Assembly: GCA_036345935.2 (NCBI GenBank)
Contig: JADWOT020000004.1
Coordinates: 2,966,418-3,030,417, forward strand
DNA length: 64,000 bases
Direction of reading: 5' to 3'
Source of the DNA: Taenia hydatigena
Lineage: Eukaryota > Platyhelminthes > Cestoda > Cyclophyllidea > Taeniidae
The position numbers and the translations under genes were made by a program. This document shows, in pieces, positions 60,621 to 64,000 of this stretch. Every line of letters starts with the position of its first letter. The stretch's first letter is position 1. The notes beneath the pieces are model-generated. The model was given only the letters and a program-made list of their open reading frames with translations, made no database searches and was not told the origin of the DNA.

Positions 60621-62783
60621 TCATCTGCCACTGGCATACTTAGATATAACACCTACGCATGTGCTTGGAGCTTGTTTGTGTACACACACCAATTGTATAG
60701 GTGCTATCTTCAACTTCATCATGCCCTATAGTCTTGTTGTGGATTGTAGGGTACATTTTGGTTTGAGCGACCAATGGCTATGGGCATCCCTGCTTCTTTC
60801 TGGTTGATCGCGAGCAACACTGCCTCGAAGTGAGTTCCCTAAAGCAGAGGAAAGTTGAATTAGGTTTTGCCAATGTCAACTCGCGGCCTCATTGTGGACG
60901 CATTGTAATACGGAAAAGATCCATGTGAGTGTACAAGAGATGAAACAGATCAATTGTGCCAGGCGTCGTTCAGTGCGTTTTCTATTTAAGGCACGTCCAA
61001 GCTTCCCTTTGTTGTCAAATGACGCGGTCACTTGTGCATGACAAAGAAAAGCTCTGCCAAAGTATTAAAGAATATTTTTTGGTGATATGTTTCGTAAAGT
61101 CTAGTTTGGGTGCCGATTAGAAGAGTAGCGAATTGAGTAAACGTGAAAACGATGAGATAAATGTAGTCATACGGTTCTTCGTAACACTACGCGATTTATG
61201 TCTTCTACCTGTCAACACTTTGCCACACACGACCACTTAAAGTAGGCCCTTTCCAGACTCCTTCAACGACCCAAACAAGCTATTTACAATGTGCTGCTTC
61301 TTATCCACCAATTACTCTGCTAAGTGGCGGCGTTATAATGTAAGGCCATATTAGATTCATTTGCGCCGGTGATTGAAGTCAACCCCTTAACACAAGATGG
61401 AGCATGAGATGGTGTCATATGATGCTCACTCGTGATGCTTGCAGACTATGAAACAAATCGGAGGAATGCAGTTGGCTGCATCTCTGGGCATTGACCGTGA
61501 AATTGATTATGGTGAGCACAGTGTTGCTGCTAAGTGTCAATTTTGCTTATCAGTCGCGGTCGCCCACACAACGCGATTGAGCAGGCTATTGGAGAGATGA
61601 AGTCACACCGTGTAGCTCTAAACAATGTCAGCTTACATTAGGCGCAAATTTTAAGGCCTGCATTGTGCATCTTTCAGGATAGTAAAGCTATAAACCATGC
61701 TGGGTTCTGTGTGTGACGTCATATAATCTTGGGTGGGTTGTAGAGGGTCGATCGAAACGCGTTAATTGTAAAAGAGTTTGAGTGCATTTTAAAAGATAGA
61801 AGTAATTAGATTTGCAAAAGACAATGGTAGGTTGTTGGTTAAGCTCAATCAAATTTTACGTGTTCACTGGGTGATGCCTACCTCATTAGGCCAAGAATGG
61901 CAGTGAAGAATTTCCGAGAGAATGTCCTTAGGCGAAAGTGAGTAATTATTGCTAATACAAGCTGGTACAAATGATTGCATGAAGGCAAAGTGGGTTTTGC
62001 GATAGGATAAATTATTGCGCTACTTCTGATTTATGCTTAAAACAGAATACCACACTTGAAACTGGAGAATGAGCGCATGGATAGATGGGTGATTTGGAGG
62101 GTAGGTGGTGGGAATGAGGAAGGATTGTGTGACTGGAGGCCAAAATTATTCGGGATAGGTCGACTGACAGGTCATCGGTAGTCTTACTCCTCTTACATCA
62201 GCTAAGTCTAGTTGGCATTGCTGAGGGGCAGGCACACAAATGGCTTGAAACATTAGCATTTTGTTTGCATCAAACTGAAGATAACATCACTACAGATCGC
62301 TGGCTGTGCCCATCCGAGAGAACGCCTCTGTGTGCTACAGCTCACTTGGTTTTGCTGCTAGTTGTAACGCTCCGAAGAGCACCTTTATCCATGTGGCTAC
62401 CAGATTGGGTGTGCGCTTTGGTTTGCACCAGAGTGCCTGCGTTGCTCCGAAAACACGACTCTTCACTCGCGAAGAGGCAAAACCACAGATTATGGATGCT
62501 CAATCCCAGCATATGAAAACTTCCTTGGCCTGTGCATGGACTATAAGCAAAGGATACGATTGTGCTTAGTATTTCTGGCCGCCAAGTAAAATGCTTTAAC
62601 CGACGTCAAACGACAAATGTTAATTTGCCTTCTTGACATTGGGACACCTTATTCACCTTCAGGAAGCATTGCAAATCGCTTTTGACATGGTCGAGGTAGT
62701 AATGAACTGCTCGCATCACCCCACCTTTCGCAAGCCATTACACCTTACCTCGCTTACCTTCAATTGTGAGCTGTCTAGCAATC

Positions 62784-62808
62784 ATACATATGTATATATA
62801 TATATATG
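62784..62808. repeat. TA microsatellite at the B2/A4 junction
   Basis: Inverted counterpart of 12,699-12,720 with a slightly longer TA run. The flanking 200 bp on either side are almost identical to the A1/B1 junction. Confidence 0.8.
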
Positions 62809-64000
62809 ATAGACGAAGGGAACGGGGCTGTTGGCATGGCTCGGAGATCAGGCCACGCGATTTAGAGAATATGACCACCTATGTGACCAAAACCGAAACC
62901 GGCAGTCATGATTAGCAAAGTATTGTAAAAGATGCGGCGCCTTAAAACCCATTGAATGAATAAATTAGGGCCAAGGGATTTCTGCGATAGCGGGTAGTTG
63001 CCCTTCAGTCATTAGTGCACAAACCTCAATCTTGTATCTGATTGATGATGCACCCTTGCCGAGTCGTAGATTAATGGTTAAAAACGGAATAGTGTGGTGT
63101 GGACAAGTCGTTGACAAGGTGACAAAACGTTTATCACACAGACTAACTCCTTACCTCAAAGGTGATGATCATTGCAGTGCAGCTGAAGTGGGCTAATCGG
63201 CCTGAATTTGTGTACTAACTCGCCATCTCGAGAGACATTATTCCTGAAATTGCTTGTTGCAACGCTTCTTCTGACTCATGTGAGACAGTTGGGAGTGTTT
63301 GCATGCAAAGCTACAAGTTTACATGCGTTCTTCTTTCGGACGCAGTACACACTCTGCAGCATTGTTGGCATCGAGAGACACCCTCCTTTTACCACCTGTA
63401 AGCCTCTTTCTTGCTTCACAGAAATCGCACTCCTACCTGCAGTCTACGGCGACTGGAATACTCTGAGTGCAAGGCAGGTAGCGTCATCTTGACTTTGGAT
63501 GCAGAAGTGATTGCACTCCTGAAATGTATCAAAAACTCTTACCTTTATTCGTCTGTCGAATTTCTCCTGTGTTTAAAAGACATCTTTGGCAGAAAATGTT
63601 AGGTTTCGAGTCAAAAAGGAGTTATTTCTGGAAGGGAGGAGTACACCAAACATTTCTTCATGGCATTCTATGGCGCGCATCGCGCGTTGTGTCGATGGCG
63701 AGGAGGCGGATGTGCCAGCGCACACGGTAGCTGGAAAGGTTGGAGGTGAGGGCGAGGAGAAGAAGGGATGGCTGGAAAAAGAGCAGTTAGATGAATATAG
63801 CATCGCCTTAGCAAAATGGAACTGTCTGCAGTGTCGCCACTCGCCTTCCCGACAGTCGATCAGAACTGATGTGAAGGATATTGACATGTTCTATGGGCTG
63901 CTTAGTAATGTATGGTGGCAACAAGAAAGATTATTTTGCAGCAATAATTTGTCAAACGCAAAAAAATTGCCGAGTTTTGCCTCTTGGACGGTAATGGTCA
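62809..64000. repeat. Partial arm A4 (continues past the window)
   Basis: Reverse complement of A1 12,699 down to about 11,505, with coordinate sum about 75,507. Several stretches of more than 60 bp are identical, and overall identity is about 97-99%. It runs off the right edge, so a full A arm may lie beyond. Confidence 0.85.

Larger units (their letters stand above)
47441..62783. repeat. Spacer segment B2 (inverted relative to B1)
   Basis: Reverse complement of B1. Features carried are the intact VAL gene (57,506-58,741), a 5S rRNA gene (54,937-55,056) and two insertions absent from B1 (49,430-50,180 and 55,965-56,240). The interval 47,441-49,429 is the diverged end, with a 219-codon plus-strand frame (47,589-48,248) of unknown nature. 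50,181-54,936, 55,057-55,964 and 56,241-57,505 hold no gene I can recognise. 58,870-62,783 is nearly identical to B1 12,721-16,640 and includes segment P at about 59,700-60,620. Confidence 0.88.

Noticed and set aside
1..64000. CRISPR arrays, bacterial operons, phage or plasmid features
   Set aside because: No regular short direct repeats with spacers and no prokaryotic gene organisation; spliced genes and gypsy elements indicate a eukaryote.

Overview
This window is eukaryotic, most probably from a parasitic flatworm and likely a tapeworm. There are no prokaryote-style operons. The one recognisable host gene is a spliced CAP/venom-allergen-like (VAL, SCP/TAPS) gene with short GT-AG introns of about 80-210 bp. 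There is also a Ty3/gypsy LTR retrotransposon, a diverged 5S rRNA gene, MITE-like palindromes and many microsatellites. The tapeworm assignment is inference from the VAL gene and intron sizes. Flatworm is reasonably likely; the species cannot be told.

The layout is dominated by a very large inverted-repeat structure, seen by matching the two strands. Arm A1 (about 1,322-12,699) is followed by spacer B1 (12,721-28,197), a small MITE, then A2 (about 28,436-39,830), the reverse complement of A1. After a unique stretch (39,831-41,984) comes an assembly gap (Ns, 41,985-42,177). Beyond the gap lie a piece of A in forward orientation (A3, 42,178-42,829), the MITE again, a gypsy element (43,203-47,440), then B2 (47,441-62,783) and the start of another A (A4, 62,809-64,000). 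B2 and A4 are inverted relative to B1 and A1. The window therefore reads A-B-A' then (gap) A-B'-A'. The second half is the reverse complement of 11.5-28.9 kb, or equivalently the same palindromic unit with its spacer flipped. Identity between copies is uneven: about 98-99% around 12.6-18.0 kb versus 57.5-62.8 kb, dropping to about 94% just past 18.1 kb and to roughly 88-90% near 27-28 kb.

Each B copy carries one VAL gene and one 5S rRNA gene. The VAL copy at 57,506-58,741 (minus strand) is open across five exons and would encode a secreted protein of about 245 aa. It has a TATA box and an upstream perfect 13-bp palindrome. The copy at 16,768-17,994 (plus strand) is broken by a nonsense codon, a 2-bp deletion, a second nonsense codon if the last exon boundary is right, and a damaged TATA box. 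The gypsy element encodes gag-protease-RT in one ORF and the end of RNase H plus integrase in a second. It has a stop and a frameshift between them, a complete 3' LTR and a 5'-truncated 5' LTR. Insertions present in only one copy of B (about 1.2 kb, 0.75 kb and 0.28 kb) show that the copies have diverged by transposition as well as substitution.

Most open reading frames in the window are chance frames in repeat DNA. A few candidate exons are listed at low confidence. All identity figures are hand estimates from sampled stretches, not full alignments.
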